Assembly (NCBI RefSeq): GCF_040537815.1
Contig: NZ_JBEWSZ010000001.1
Coordinates: 2,914,001 to 2,978,000, forward strand
Length of the DNA: 64,000 nucleotides
From: Mesorhizobium shangrilense
GTDB lineage: Bacteria; Pseudomonadota; Alphaproteobacteria; Rhizobiales; Rhizobiaceae
Reading direction: 5' to 3'
The stretch's first letter is position 1. Each line of letters begins with the position of its first letter. Positions 35,314 through 44,607 of the stretch are shown here, piece after piece. The notes below the pieces were generated by a model that made no database searches, had not been told where the DNA came from, and saw nothing but the letters and a program-made list of their open reading frames with translations. The position numbers and the translations under genes are program-made.

Positions 35314-36873
35314 TCAGGCCGTAAGCCAGACACGCTCGGCGACACGGTCGCCCGACAGATCCGAGACGGCACTTGGCTCGAATCCTTGAACGCGAGACCT
35401 CTTGGCATCCAGGAAGTCGGCGAATACGGGAATTACGCTCGGCCCCTCATTGTTGAGGATCACCTGCATCTCGCCGTAGATTTCCTTGCGCTTGTCGAAA
35501 TCCAATGCCGACTTCCCTTCCGCCAGAAGCTTGTCGAATTTCTCGTTTGACCAATAGGACTCGTTCCATGACGCGCCCGACTTGTAGATCAGCGAGAACG
35601 TCTGATCGATCGGGCGGGTCAGCCATACCGACATGCAGAATGGCTTCTTCATCCAGGTATCGGTCCAGTAGCCGTCCGCCGGCCGCCGCTGGACATTCAG
35701 GTTCACGCCGCCGGCGGACGCGCCGTTCTGGTAAATCGTGGCCATGTCGATCGCCTCCGGAAAAGCGGCGTCGGAAGTGTATAGATCGAGCGACAGGGCA
35801 CCGAGGCCGGCTTGCTTCAGATAGAATTTCGACTTGTCCGGATCGAACTGATGCTGCGGCAGCTCGGCATTGTAGTAGGGGCTCAACGGAGAAATCGGCT
35901 GGTCGTTTCCGATGGTGCCCAAACCCTTGAATATGAGGTCCAGGACTTTCTCGCGATCAAACGCGTATTTCAGGGCCTGACGCACATTGTTGTCGGATGT
36001 GGGCTTGACGTTGTCGAGAGCGATGAACGTCCAGTGAATTCCGCCGGGGCTGCGTACGATTTCGATGTTGGGAATCGAAGCCATGAGACCGACAATCTTG
36101 CGGTCAACCCGGTTGATGATGTCCGCCGCACCACTTCTCAAAGCGGTGACGCGGGCCGTCGCATCGTTCATGACCGTGGTCTCGACCGCGTCGACATGCG
36201 CCCGGTCAGGCTTCCAGTAGTTTTCGTTGCGCTCCACGATCGACCGAATTCCCGGCTCGAAGACGCGCAGCTTGTAGCCACCGGTTCCGACGAGATTCTT
36301 GAAATCGGTGAAGCCGTCGGGGACGATCGTGGCGTGGTAGTCCGAGAATGCGTACATGAAGTCCGCGTTCGGCGCCTCCAGTTCGATTGTCAGCTGGTTC
36401 TTGCCATCGGCTTTCACGTCCTTGATGGCGTTGAAAATGGCCTTGGCGCCTGAAGAGGTTTCCCCCCGATGCAGGTTGATCGAATAGATCACGTCAGCGG
36501 CTTCGAGCGTCTTGCCATTGTGAAATTGCACATCCTTGCGCAAATCGATGGTCCAGGACTGAGCGCCTTTCGTCTCCCAGCTCTCGGCAAGCTCGGAGAC
36601 GAGCTTGTTGTCCGGCGTTATCTCGACCAGCTGGTTGCAGATGGAGACACCGACGTTTCGAGCCACCGTTTCGGTATATGTCCGGGGATCCAGCGAGTCG
36701 CCGGAACTTCCGCCCGCCAGCGCCATGCGCAACGTGCCGCCTTTTTTCGGCGCTTCGGCGCGCGCGCTTCCAAGCCCGGCACCGGCAAGGGTCGCGGCAA
36801 GTCCAAGCTTGGCCGCGCCCGACAGGATTTCACGTCGCGTTGGTGACCAACGCAAATCGGACGGTAGTTTCAT
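35314..36873 (-). CDS. Oligopeptide-type ABC transporter substrate-binding protein (SBP_bac_5), orphan
   Basis: 519 residues. Twin-arginine-like signal (TRREILSGAAKLGLAATLAG) and a DppA/OppA fold with WTIDLRKDVQFHNGKTLEA, VRQALKYAFDREKVLDLIF and AFDREK. AGGGG precedes ATG 36873. No permease or ATPase gene accompanies it here, so it must use transporter parts encoded elsewhere, possibly the system at 49305-53277. It is upstream of the deacylase and threonine aldolase genes, so it likely delivers their N-acyl or peptide substrate. Confidence 0.92.
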   Translation of the reverse strand: MKLPSDLRWSPTRREILSGAAKLGLAATLAGAGLGSARAEAPKKGGTLRMALAGGSSGDSLDPRTYTETVARNVGVSICNQLVEITPDNKLVSELAESWETKGAQSWTIDLRKDVQFHNGKTLEAADVIYSINLHRGETSSGAKAIFNAIKDVKADGKNQLTIELEAPNADFMYAFSDYHATIVPDGFTDFKNLVGTGGYKLRVFEPGIRSIVERNENYWKPDRAHVDAVETTVMNDATARVTALRSGAADIINRVDRKIVGLMASIPNIEIVRSPGGIHWTFIALDNVKPTSDNNVRQALKYAFDREKVLDLIFKGLGTIGNDQPISPLSPYYNAELPQHQFDPDKSKFYLKQAGLGALSLDLYTSDAAFPEAIDMATIYQNGASAGGVNLNVQRRPADGYWTDTWMKKPFCMSVWLTRPIDQTFSLIYKSGASWNESYWSNEKFDKLLAEGKSALDFDKRKEIYGEMQVILNNEGPSVIPVFADFLDAKRSRVQGFEPSAVSDLSGDRVAERVWLTA

Positions 36874-36898
36874 CACATTCCCCTTTGTTGATTGTTTG

Positions 36899-37564
36899 TC
36901 AGGCTGACCGACGGCGCAGCTCGGCAAAGTCGCGCAGATCGTCCGCAAGACTGCTTTCGCCGTGCTTGCGAATTGCTTTTTCGGCAGCGTCCGGATCGCC
37001 CAACAAAATGGCTTCGACGATCGGGCGGTGCCAGCTGGTGAGGTCTATTCGACTTGGCCAATGATTTTCCGACCAGCGATAGAGCCATTCGAATTTGTTG
37101 GAGAGGCCGAAATATTGCCGGGACAGACTGGCATGTCCCGCAAGGTCCACAATTGTTCTGTGAAAACCGAGATCCGCGTCCACGCGCTCGCCACGGTCTT
37201 CGCTCTGCTCCGCCTTCTCAAGGCGAACGAACGCCGCCTTCAACTTGCTCTCGGTTTCCCTGTTGTTGCCAATGGCGGCCAGGCGAGCCGCCAGGCCTTC
37301 AAGGGCGCCACGAAGCGTATAGGTCTCCCACAGCTCCTTCTCGGATATGTCTCGAACCGACCATCCCGAATAGGGCTGCTTCACGATCAGGTCTTCAGCC
37401 TCCAGGGCGGAGAGCGCCGCGCGCACTGTGCCACGACCAGTGCCGAGCTGCTCCGACAGGTCAATCTCGGTGAGGCGCGCGCCGGGCAACATCCGCCCGT
37501 GCACAATCTCCAGGCGAAGCTGAGCTGCGGCTCTGTCCACAAAACTGAGTTTGTCGATCTTCAT
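36899..37564 (-). CDS. GntR-family regulator, FCD subfamily
   Basis: 221 residues. Winged helix-turn-helix at about 5-70 (LTEIDLSEQLGTGRGTVRAAL, KQPYSGWSVRDIS) and FCD ligand-binding domain with FHRTIVDLAGH. GGAG is 6 nt before ATG 37564; upstream in-frame ATGs are less likely. First gene of the operon containing the binding protein, deacylase and aldolase. The perfect palindrome at 37601-37614 in front of it is the likely operator. Confidence 0.9.
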   Translation of the reverse strand: MKIDKLSFVDRAAAQLRLEIVHGRMLPGARLTEIDLSEQLGTGRGTVRAALSALEAEDLIVKQPYSGWSVRDISEKELWETYTLRGALEGLAARLAAIGNNRETESKLKAAFVRLEKAEQSEDRGERVDADLGFHRTIVDLAGHASLSRQYFGLSNKFEWLYRWSENHWPSRIDLTSWHRPIVEAILLGDPDAAEKAIRKHGESSLADDLRDFAELRRRSA

Positions 37565-37594
37565 GTTTGTCTCCATGCCGAAGCATTTAGCAGG

Positions 37595-37627
37595 CTTGGC
37601 GATTGTCGACAATCGAGAATCGCCAAG
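37595..37627. promoter_or_regulatory. Nested palindromic operator upstream of gntR
   Basis: CTTGGCGATT (37595-37604) and AATCGCCAAG (37618-37627) are exact inverted repeats. Nested inside is the perfect 14-bp palindrome GATTGTCGACAATC (37601-37614), close to FCD-GntR half sites of the TNGT/ACNA type. It is 31 nt upstream of the GntR start, where it would cover the promoter. Confidence 0.6.
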
Positions 37628-37861
37628 CGCCAAGCATGCTTGCCACATTCTCTGGCGGAGGCCGACAAAGGGGAAACAGCGCATTTCAAGGAGGATTACG
37701 TCGGGGGTTCAAAAACCGCATGCACTGGTCAGCGGTGTCGTCGAAGACGTCACGCATTCTGGCGGCGACGTCGTTAAATGACTGGAAAGTCGAGGATATT
37801 TCTCTTCACTTGGCCGTGGCCGTCGGCGTGCCCCAGCCACCGCCTAGGTCCCGGTCGCTCC

Positions 37862-37885
37862 GGGGCGGAGATAAAGCTCCGCCCC
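37862..37885 (-). terminator. Hairpin downstream of copZ
   Basis: GGGGCGGAG/CTCCGCCCC stem of 9 bp with an ATAAAG loop, 15 nt beyond the copZ stop on the minus strand. No T tract. The rest of 37628-37861 holds nothing recognisable. Confidence 0.5.
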
Positions 37886-37900
37886 CGAAACAGGCCGCTC

Positions 37901-38104
37901 CTACGCGGCGCTGACCGTGGCGGGATAGCCCGCCACGTCAAGTGCCTGCGTGAAAGCGGCATCGTCGGAGCTGGCTTGGATGGTTACGGTCTGGGTCGTG
38001 AGATCGACACCGACCTCGGCGCCCGCGTCGACGCTCTGGATCGCTTTCGTGACGACCCCGGCGCAGTGGCCGCAGGTCATGTCAGGCACGTTCAATTTCA
38101 ACAT
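37901..38104 (-). CDS. copZ: Copper chaperone, heavy-metal-associated domain (CopZ)
   Basis: 67 residues, a single HMA ferredoxin-like domain with the metal motif PDMTCGHCAG (MTCxxC). GGAG precedes ATG 38104. It carries Cu(I) in the cytoplasm to the CopA ATPase. Divergent from copA, with a CueR/HmrR-type operator in front of each. Confidence 0.9.
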   Translation of the reverse strand: MLKLNVPDMTCGHCAGVVTKAIQSVDAGAEVGVDLTTQTVTIQASSDDAAFTQALDVAGYPATVSAA

Positions 38105-38152
38105 TGGTTTCTCCTGTCTCGTCATCGGCACAAGCGCCGTTTCCTGAATCTG

Positions 38153-38175
38153 CGCGTTCCCGTCAGTGGAAGGTC
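38153..38175 (-). promoter_or_regulatory. CueR/HmrR operator-promoter of copZ
   Basis: Minus-strand dyad GACCTTCCA-ctgac-GGGAACGCG sits between a TTGACC -35 (38177-38172) and CAGATT -10 (38152-38147) at 19-bp spacing, the long spacer typical of MerR-type activation. Confidence 0.65.
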
Positions 38176-38285
38176 AAGCGGCTTGCCGCCCTCGCAATTT
38201 TCAAACCTCTCGCCAGTCCAAACGAGAAAACATGCTTTAAAAGCAGCAGCTTGGTGGCGATTGGAAAATCTTCTCCAACCCTGTT

Positions 38286-38308
38286 GACCTTCCCGTGACT
38301 GGAAGCCT
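38286..38308 (+). promoter_or_regulatory. CueR/HmrR operator-promoter of copA
   Basis: GACCTTCCC-gtgac-TGGAAGCCT overlaps TTGACC -35 (38284-38289) with TAGCCT as -10 (38309-38314), spacer 19 bp. It matches the operators at 38153 and 42522. Confidence 0.7.
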
Positions 38309-38347
38309 TAGCCTCCGGTCATCAAATTGGAACACAGGATCGGAACG

Positions 38348-40927
38348 ATGAACGCGATGCCCAAAATAGCTGCAGCAGCAGCCAGACAAAACTTCCCGAT
38401 CGAGGGCATGACCTGCGCATCCTGCGTGCGCCGTGTCGAAGTTGCTATCGCCAAGGTGCCGGGCGTTACGGCGGCTTCCGTCAACCTCGCCACCGAGAGC
38501 GCCGACGTCAGCTTCGGCGGCGCTATCGATTCCGACGGGATCATCGCCGCGATCCGCGGCGCCGGCTACGACGTGCCTGTCGAGAAAATTGAAATCGACA
38601 TCGAGGGCATGACCTGCGCCTCCTGTGTGAACCGCGTCGAAAAGGCGATTGCCGCGGTTCCAGGGGTAAAATCCGCCTCGGTCAATCTCGCCACCGAACG
38701 CGCGACCGTCCAACTGCTCGCAGGCTCCACACCACGCGCGGCGATCGACGCCGCCATCCGCAAGGCCGGCTATGAGCCTCGTCGCGCGGAAGCAACGGCG
38801 ACGTCGGCGGGAACCGACAGTCGCGAGGATGCCCGCAACCGCGAGTTCTCCAACCTCAAGCGCGACTTTGGGATCGCCGTCGTGCTGACGTTGCCGATCT
38901 TCGTGCTGGAAATGGGCTCCCACATCTTCCCGCCGCTGCATCATTGGCTGATGATGAATGTCGGTGATCAGCCGCGCTACGTCGCCTTCTTCATCCTGGC
39001 GACGATCGTCCAGTTTGGCCCCGGAATGCGCTTCTACAAGAAGGGCCTGCCGGCGCTGCTACGCCTTGCCCCGGACATGAACTCGCTGGTGGTGCTGGGT
39101 TCGACCGCCGCCTGGGCCTATTCGGTGGTCGTCACATTTGCATCCGGCGTGCTGCCGGCCGGCACCGCCAACGTCTATTTCGAGGCCTCAGCGGTCATCA
39201 TCACCCTGATCTTGCTCGGCCGCGTGCTTGAAGCCAAGGCCAAGGGCCGCACCAGCCAAGCGATCAAGCGGCTGATGGGCCTGCAGGCGAAATCGGCACG
39301 CGTGGAACGTAATGGCGAGTTCGTCGACGTCGCCCTTGAAGATGTCGCCGCTGGCGACGTCATCCAGGTGCGCCCAGGCGACAAGGTGCCAGTCGACGGC
39401 GTCGTGTTGTCGGGTTCGTCGTTCGTGGACGAGTCGATGATCTCCGGCGAGCCTATCCCGGCCAGCAAGGGAGAAGGTGCGGAGGTCGTTGGCGGCACGA
39501 TCAACAAGACCGGCAGCTTCAAATACCGCGCCACCAAGGTCGGCGCCGACACGCTGCTGGCCCAGATCATCCGCATGGTCGAAACCGCTCAGGGCTCGAA
39601 GCTGCCGATCCAGGCGCTGGTCGACAAGGTCACCTCCTGGTTCGTGCCTGCCGTGATGGCCGCCGCCGCGCTGACCTTTGCCGTCTGGCTGTTCTTCGGC
39701 CCGGAACCGGCCGTCAGCTTCGCGCTGGTCAATGCCGTTGCGGTGCTGATCATCGCCTGCCCGTGCGCCATGGGTCTCGCCACCCCGACCTCGATCATGG
39801 TCGGCACGGGCCGCGCGGCCGAACTCGGCGTGCTGTTTCGCAATGGTGAGGCGCTGCAATCCCTGAAGTCAACTGATGTCGTGGCCCTCGACAAGACCGG
39901 TACGCTCACGGCCGGCAAGCCGGTGATGACTGATCTCGAAGTCACCAGCGGTTTCGAGCGTGCGAAGGTCCTGGAACTCGTTGCTTCGGTTGAAGCTCAG
40001 TCCGAACACCCGGTTGCCGCCGCCATCGTGGCCGCCGCCAAGGACGAAGGCTATTCATTGGGTGAGGTCAGCGCTTTCGAAGCCGTGCCCGGCTTCGGTG
40101 TCAGCGCGAAGGTCGGTCAGCACCAGATTGCTGTCGGCGCCGACCGTTATATGGCCAGGCTCGGCATTGCGGTGGACACCTTCGCCGACACCGCAAGCCG
40201 CATGGGCAGGCAGGCCAAGACGCCGCTCTATGCGGCTGTCGACGGCAGGCTCGCCGCCGTGATCGCGGTTTCCGATCCGATCAAGCGTTCGACGCCGCAA
40301 GCCATTCGCGCCCTGCAGGCCATGGGTCTGAAGGTCGCGATGATCACCGGCGACAATCGCCGCACCGCGGAAGCGATCGCGGCCCAGCTCGGCATTGACG
40401 AGGTCGTCGCCGAAGTGCTGCCCGACGGCAAGGTCGAGGCGATCAAGCGCCTGCGGGCCGGCGGCCGCGTTGTAACCTTCGTCGGCGACGGCATCAACGA
40501 TGCGCCGGCCCTGGCCGAGGCTGACGTCGGCATGGCGATAGGCACCGGCACGGACGTTGCCATCGAAAGCGCCGACGTGGTGTTGATGTCGGGCGACCTG
40601 CTCGGCGTGACCAATGCGATCGCGCTGTCGAAGGCGACCATCAGCAACATCCGCCAGAACCTGTTCTGGGCGTTTGCCTACAACGCCAGCCTGATCCCGG
40701 TGGCCGCCGGCGTCCTCTATCCCGTCAGCGGCACCCTGCTTTCGCCGATGCTGGCGGCCGGAGCGATGGCACTGTCGAGCGTGTTCGTGCTCGGCAACGC
40801 GATGCGGCTGAAGCATTTCCAGGCTCCAGTACGGGCGACGGGCACCGCCGGCACCGCAGCACTGGCACCCGGCCGCGTAACGTCCACGGCCCGCCCCTCG
40901 GAAGAAGACATCCAGGCCTTAGCCTAA
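38348..40927 (+). CDS. copA: Copper-exporting P1B-type ATPase (CopA)
   Basis: 859 residues. Two N-terminal HMA domains, each with EGMTCASC (about residues 20-85 and 90-155). Eight membrane helices follow with the CPC metal site [13 protein letters not shown], the phosphorylation site ALDKTGTLT, the ATP-binding EAQSEHPVA region (HP motif) and the hinge [17 protein letters not shown]. Start taken at ATG 38348. It pumps Cu(I) out of the cytoplasm and is activated by the CueR-like protein through the operator at 38286. Confidence 0.96.
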   Translation: MNAMPKIAAAAARQNFPIEGMTCASCVRRVEVAIAKVPGVTAASVNLATESADVSFGGAIDSDGIIAAIRGAGYDVPVEKIEIDIEGMTCASCVNRVEKAIAAVPGVKSASVNLATERATVQLLAGSTPRAAIDAAIRKAGYEPRRAEATATSAGTDSREDARNREFSNLKRDFGIAVVLTLPIFVLEMGSHIFPPLHHWLMMNVGDQPRYVAFFILATIVQFGPGMRFYKKGLPALLRLAPDMNSLVVLGSTAAWAYSVVVTFASGVLPAGTANVYFEASAVIITLILLGRVLEAKAKGRTSQAIKRLMGLQAKSARVERNGEFVDVALEDVAAGDVIQVRPGDKVPVDGVVLSGSSFVDESMISGEPIPASKGEGAEVVGGTINKTGSFKYRATKVGADTLLAQIIRMVETAQGSKLPIQALVDKVTSWFVPAVMAAAALTFAVWLFFGPEPAVSFALVNAVAVLIIACPCAMGLATPTSIMVGTGRAAELGVLFRNGEALQSLKSTDVVALDKTGTLTAGKPVMTDLEVTSGFERAKVLELVASVEAQSEHPVAAAIVAAAKDEGYSLGEVSAFEAVPGFGVSAKVGQHQIAVGADRYMARLGIAVDTFADTASRMGRQAKTPLYAAVDGRLAAVIAVSDPIKRSTPQAIRALQAMGLKVAMITGDNRRTAEAIAAQLGIDEVVAEVLPDGKVEAIKRLRAGGRVVTFVGDGINDAPALAEADVGMAIGTGTDVAIESADVVLMSGDLLGVTNAIALSKATISNIRQNLFWAFAYNASLIPVAAGVLYPVSGTLLSPMLAAGAMALSSVFVLGNAMRLKHFQAPVRATGTAGTAALAPGRVTSTARPSEEDIQALA

Positions 40928-40949
40928 TCACCGAAATGGAACCCCAATC

Positions 40950-42470
40950 ATGCTTCGTAGAGACTTCTTGAAACTGTCAGCAACAGGCGCTCTGATGACG
41001 ACTGCCCCATCCCTCTCCACTGCACCCGCCAGGGCCCAAGGCTCTGCCCCAAGGATCATCACAGCGGCCAAGCGCGTCATCGAAGTAAAGGGCAAGGCAG
41101 CCAACGTCCTTGGGCTGACGCAGCCAGGCGGAAGCCATGGGCTGGTGATGAATGCCGGTGAGAACTTCCGGGTCCGGCTTGAAAACCGCATCGGCGAGCC
41201 GACCGCGATTCACTGGCATGGGCTCACCCCGCCCTGGCAGCAGGATGGTGTGGCCGGCATCTCGCAGGAGCCGATCCCGGACGGCGGAGGTCACGACTAC
41301 GACTTTCCGGTCGCTCGTCCCGGCACATTCTGGATGCACTCGCACATGGGATTGCAGGAGCAGCATCTGCTTGCCGCACCTCTGATCGTCCTCGATCCGG
41401 CGGAGGCTTCGAAGGATGTCCAGGAGGTCGTGGTGCTGTTCCATGATTTCACCTTCCGCGACCCGGCCGAGATCCTCGCCGAGCTCAAGGCCGGTGGTCA
41501 CGACATGGCGGCGATGCAGAAGCCACCGGCGGCGTCCGCACATGAAGGGCACACCATGCCGGGCATGGCGACGGGCGCCGCGATGGACCATGGTGCGATG
41601 GGACACAGCACGAAAAGCCAGGGTTCGATGGATCATGGCGGCATGTGGATGGGTGGCATGTCCCATCTGCAGGACGTGCAATACGATGCGCTTCTCGCCA
41701 ACGATCGAACTCTCGATGATCCCGAGGTGTTCACCGTCGAGCCGGGCGGGCGTGTGCGTCTTCGCCTGATCAATGGCGCCGCCAGCACCAATATGTGGAT
41801 CGATCTCGGTCAGCTGTCGGGACAATTGATCTCCGTCGACGGCATGCCGGTGCAGCCGGTCGTCGGCTCGCACTTCGAGTTCGCGGTAGCGCAGCGGCTC
41901 GACATTCTGCTCGAACTGCCCAGGCAAGCCATGGCATGGCCCATCTTCGCCGTGCAGGAAGGCGGCCGTATGCGCACCGGCGTTGTGCTCGCCTCCAAGG
42001 GTTCTTCGGTCGGCAAGCTCGCCGAAACTGCCGACGCGGATTTTCCGGCTGTCGGCGCCGAACTGGAGCAGAAATTGCGAGCGGCGAGGCCACTCGTGGA
42101 AAGGGCGGCAACACGCAAGCACACAATGATGCTGGGTGAAGGTGCCGGCTATGTCTGGACCCTGGATGGGGCGGTGCACGGCTCGGACAAGCCACTTGCC
42201 GTGCGAGCTGGCGACCGCTTCGAGCTGACCTTAATGAACCACACCAGCATGTCGCATCCCATGCACCTGCATGGGCACCATTTCCAGGTGGTCGCGGTGA
42301 ACGGAAGGCGGTTCGCCGGTGCGGTGCGCGACACGGTTCTCGTTCCGGCCAATATGGGACAGGTCACGATCGCCTTCGATGCCGACAATCCCGGCAAATG
42401 GGCGCTGCACTGCCACCATCTCTATCACATGGTCGGCGGCATGATGACGTCGATGGCCTACGAAGCCTGA
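40950..42470 (+). CDS. Multicopper oxidase (CueO/CopA type), periplasmic
   Basis: 506 residues. Tat signal LRRDFLKLSATGAL. Copper ligands are in AIHWHG, FWMHSHMG, HPMHLHGHHFQV and HCHHLYHM. A Met/His-rich insert (residues about 190-240, HEGHTMPGMATGAAMDHGAMG) is the cuprous-oxidase substrate region. It lies 22 nt after copA and oxidises Cu(I) to less toxic Cu(II) in the periplasm. Co-transcribed with copA. Confidence 0.94.
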   Translation: MLRRDFLKLSATGALMTTAPSLSTAPARAQGSAPRIITAAKRVIEVKGKAANVLGLTQPGGSHGLVMNAGENFRVRLENRIGEPTAIHWHGLTPPWQQDGVAGISQEPIPDGGGHDYDFPVARPGTFWMHSHMGLQEQHLLAAPLIVLDPAEASKDVQEVVVLFHDFTFRDPAEILAELKAGGHDMAAMQKPPAASAHEGHTMPGMATGAAMDHGAMGHSTKSQGSMDHGGMWMGGMSHLQDVQYDALLANDRTLDDPEVFTVEPGGRVRLRLINGAASTNMWIDLGQLSGQLISVDGMPVQPVVGSHFEFAVAQRLDILLELPRQAMAWPIFAVQEGGRMRTGVVLASKGSSVGKLAETADADFPAVGAELEQKLRAARPLVERAATRKHTMMLGEGAGYVWTLDGAVHGSDKPLAVRAGDRFELTLMNHTSMSHPMHLHGHHFQVVAVNGRRFAGAVRDTVLVPANMGQVTIAFDADNPGKWALHCHHLYHMVGGMMTSMAYEA

Positions 42471-42521
42471 CCGAGCGCAGGGGAGTCATAATTATGGCTC
42501 CCCTGACGAACAATGGCACTA

Positions 42522-42552
42522 GAGCTTCCAGTGACTGGAAGCTCTATATAAT
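42522..42552 (+). promoter_or_regulatory. Operator and promoter of the CueR-like gene
   Basis: GAGCTTCCA (42522-42530) and TGGAAGCTC (42536-42544) are perfect 9-bp arms around GTGAC, directly upstream of TATAAT at 42547-42552. The same core occurs before copZ and copA. Confidence 0.7.
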
Positions 42553-42578
42553 GTCCAACTCATTCCAGGGAGAGCCAA

Positions 42579-42977
42579 ATGAATATTGGCACTGCATCAG
42601 AAAAATCGGGACTTCCGGCCAAGACCATTCGTTACTACGAGGATATCGGCCTGCTGACGGCTGACCGCGCGAGCAACGGCTATCGCGACTATTCGACAGC
42701 CGACGTGCATCGCATGCGCTTCATCCAACGCTCGCGCCGGCTCGGCTTTTCGGTCGAGGAATGCCGACAACTGCTTTCGCTCTACAACGACAAGGAGCGC
42801 GAGAGCGCCGATGTAAAGGCGCTGGCCAAGACGAAGCTCGCCGAGATCGACCGCAAGCTGGTGGAGCTCACGGAGTTGCGCGACACGCTTCGCCATCTCG
42901 TCCGCAGTTGCCAAGGCGATAGCCGTCCCGACTGCCCGATCATCGAGGGATTGTCGAGCTCCCAACGCAAGCAGTGA
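42579..42977 (+). CDS. hmrR: MerR-family copper-responsive activator (CueR/HmrR)
   Basis: 132 residues. N-terminal winged helix NIGTASEKSGLPAKTIRYYEDIGLL, dimerisation helix, and a C-terminal copper loop CQGDSRPDC (C-x7-C), the CueR fingerprint for Cu(I)/Ag(I). It senses copper and twists operator DNA to activate copZ and copA-mco. CCAGGGAG lies before the ATG. Autoregulation is indicated by the perfect operator at 42522. Confidence 0.93.
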   Translation: MNIGTASEKSGLPAKTIRYYEDIGLLTADRASNGYRDYSTADVHRMRFIQRSRRLGFSVEECRQLLSLYNDKERESADVKALAKTKLAEIDRKLVELTELRDTLRHLVRSCQGDSRPDCPIIEGLSSSQRKQ

Positions 42978-43102
42978 TTGATATCCGGCATGAGGAAGGC
43001 GTCGTGCGAGGCGCGCCATCGTGAGACCTCGCGGTCTTGGGCAGATCCAGGCAACCGGCACTACGGCTTGGCTGGGCGAGCCTGCCAGCCGAGACGCAAT
43101 GG

Positions 43103-44533
43103 TCAGGCATCGAGCCATGGCGTGGTATCCTCGACCGGGACCCTGGCAAGCTTTGGATCGGACGGTCGCCGTGCCACGAACTGCCCGTGCCCCGCGCCAG
43201 TGCTGAGGACGTTATCGGTGACCACCGGCACGCCTCGGACAAGCACGGTCACCGGCTTTCCAACTATTCTTCTGCCCTCATATGGAGTGAAGTCGACGCG
43301 GGAATGGAGCACAGCGTGACCAAGTTCCCAGGTTCGAGCAGGATCCCATAGCACAAGGTCGGCATCGAGCCCGACGGCGATACGGCCCTTGCGGTGATCA
43401 AGGCCATAAATCGCGGCAGCGTTGCGCGAGGTGAGGTCGAGATAACGCGCGAGCGTCAGGTGTCCGGCAAGCAATCCTTCCGAAAACAGCAACGGCAACC
43501 TAGTCTCGATTCCTGGAATGCCGCTCAGCGTGGTGTTGAACGCGGGCGTGTCGGATTTCCCCAGTTTGTCGGCGAAGAAATATGGCGAATGGTCCGACGA
43601 CCAAAGGTCGATGCCGCCATTCGCGAGGGCCTGCCACAGATGATGCTGGCTGCGAGGGGAACGGGGTGGTGGCGAGAACACAAAACGGGCGGCATCCCGT
43701 GGCGGCCTGTCAAGATCCGACGCGCCGAGAAAGACGTATTGCGGACAGGTCTCGGCGGCGACTTCGACGCCACGCAGGCGCGCCCGCGCGACCTCCTCGG
43801 CGGACTGGATCGAGGAGACATGCACGATCGTCATGCGCGTTCCCGTCATTTCCGCCAGGGCAAGTGCCCGATGCGTCGCTTCCCGCTCCATGATCTCGCT
43901 GTGCGCGACCGCGTGGTAGCGCATCTCGGTGCGCCCGAGGTCAATCAGCTTCTGCCGTGTCCGCCGGATCGCCGCGTCGTTCTCGGCATGCACCATGACG
44001 ACCCAGCCCAGCCCGCGCGCGGCATCAAGCACGGTGAGGAACAGGTCGTCGTCCACGGCGAACCCGTCATAAGTCATGAACAGCTTCACCGACGCGATGC
44101 CTCGTCCGGCCAATTGCTGAAGTTGCCCGTCGACGTCCGCGCCGGTGCCAGCGGTGACCACGCCATGCAGGCTGTAGTCGACGACCGATCTTCCCGCCGC
44201 ACGGGCCATCGCCCGGTCCATTGCGCCGATTGTCGTCATGCCGGGGCCCGGCATGCCAAACGGAACGATGCAGGTCGTTCCGCCAAACGCCGCCGAGACA
44301 GAGCCGGATTCGAAATCGTCGGCGTTTCCCGCACCACCCCAGACGGGCTGATCGAGATGGCAGTGTGCATCGATGCCGCCTGGCATCACCCATCTGCCGC
44401 GTGCGTCGATCGTCTTCGCGCCTTGCAAACCGCTGCCAGTCGCGGCAATGCGGCCGTCGGTGATGCCGATGTCGCATTCGGCCCAGATGTCGTCGAGCGC
44501 CACCCGTCCGCCCCGAACAACAAGATCATACAT
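43103..44533 (-). CDS. Hydantoinase/dihydropyrimidinase-family amidohydrolase
   Basis: 476 residues. Binuclear-zinc set is complete: GGIDAHCHLDQP (HxH), carbamylated Lys in VKLFMTYDGF, His in VVMVHAEN and IVHVSS, Asp in LWSSDHSPY. Length matches D-hydantoinase. GAGG lies 6 nt before ATG 44533. It hydrolyses cyclic amide rings such as hydantoins or dihydropyrimidines. It lies 74 nt downstream of a dimethylglycine/sarcosine dehydrogenase-like gene, suggesting an N-methyl amino-acid or N-methylhydantoin route. Convergent with hmrR. Confidence 0.9.
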   Translation of the reverse strand: MYDLVVRGGRVALDDIWAECDIGITDGRIAATGSGLQGAKTIDARGRWVMPGGIDAHCHLDQPVWGGAGNADDFESGSVSAAFGGTTCIVPFGMPGPGMTTIGAMDRAMARAAGRSVVDYSLHGVVTAGTGADVDGQLQQLAGRGIASVKLFMTYDGFAVDDDLFLTVLDAARGLGWVVMVHAENDAAIRRTRQKLIDLGRTEMRYHAVAHSEIMEREATHRALALAEMTGTRMTIVHVSSIQSAEEVARARLRGVEVAAETCPQYVFLGASDLDRPPRDAARFVFSPPPRSPRSQHHLWQALANGGIDLWSSDHSPYFFADKLGKSDTPAFNTTLSGIPGIETRLPLLFSEGLLAGHLTLARYLDLTSRNAAAIYGLDHRKGRIAVGLDADLVLWDPARTWELGHAVLHSRVDFTPYEGRRIVGKPVTVLVRGVPVVTDNVLSTGAGHGQFVARRPSDPKLARVPVEDTTPWLDA

Positions 44534-44607
44534 GCCGGACCTCATCGGATATCGATCCTCGATTGCCCCCAAGTGGGTGCATATGCCAGCCGCCAGCGAG
44601 CGTTGAC

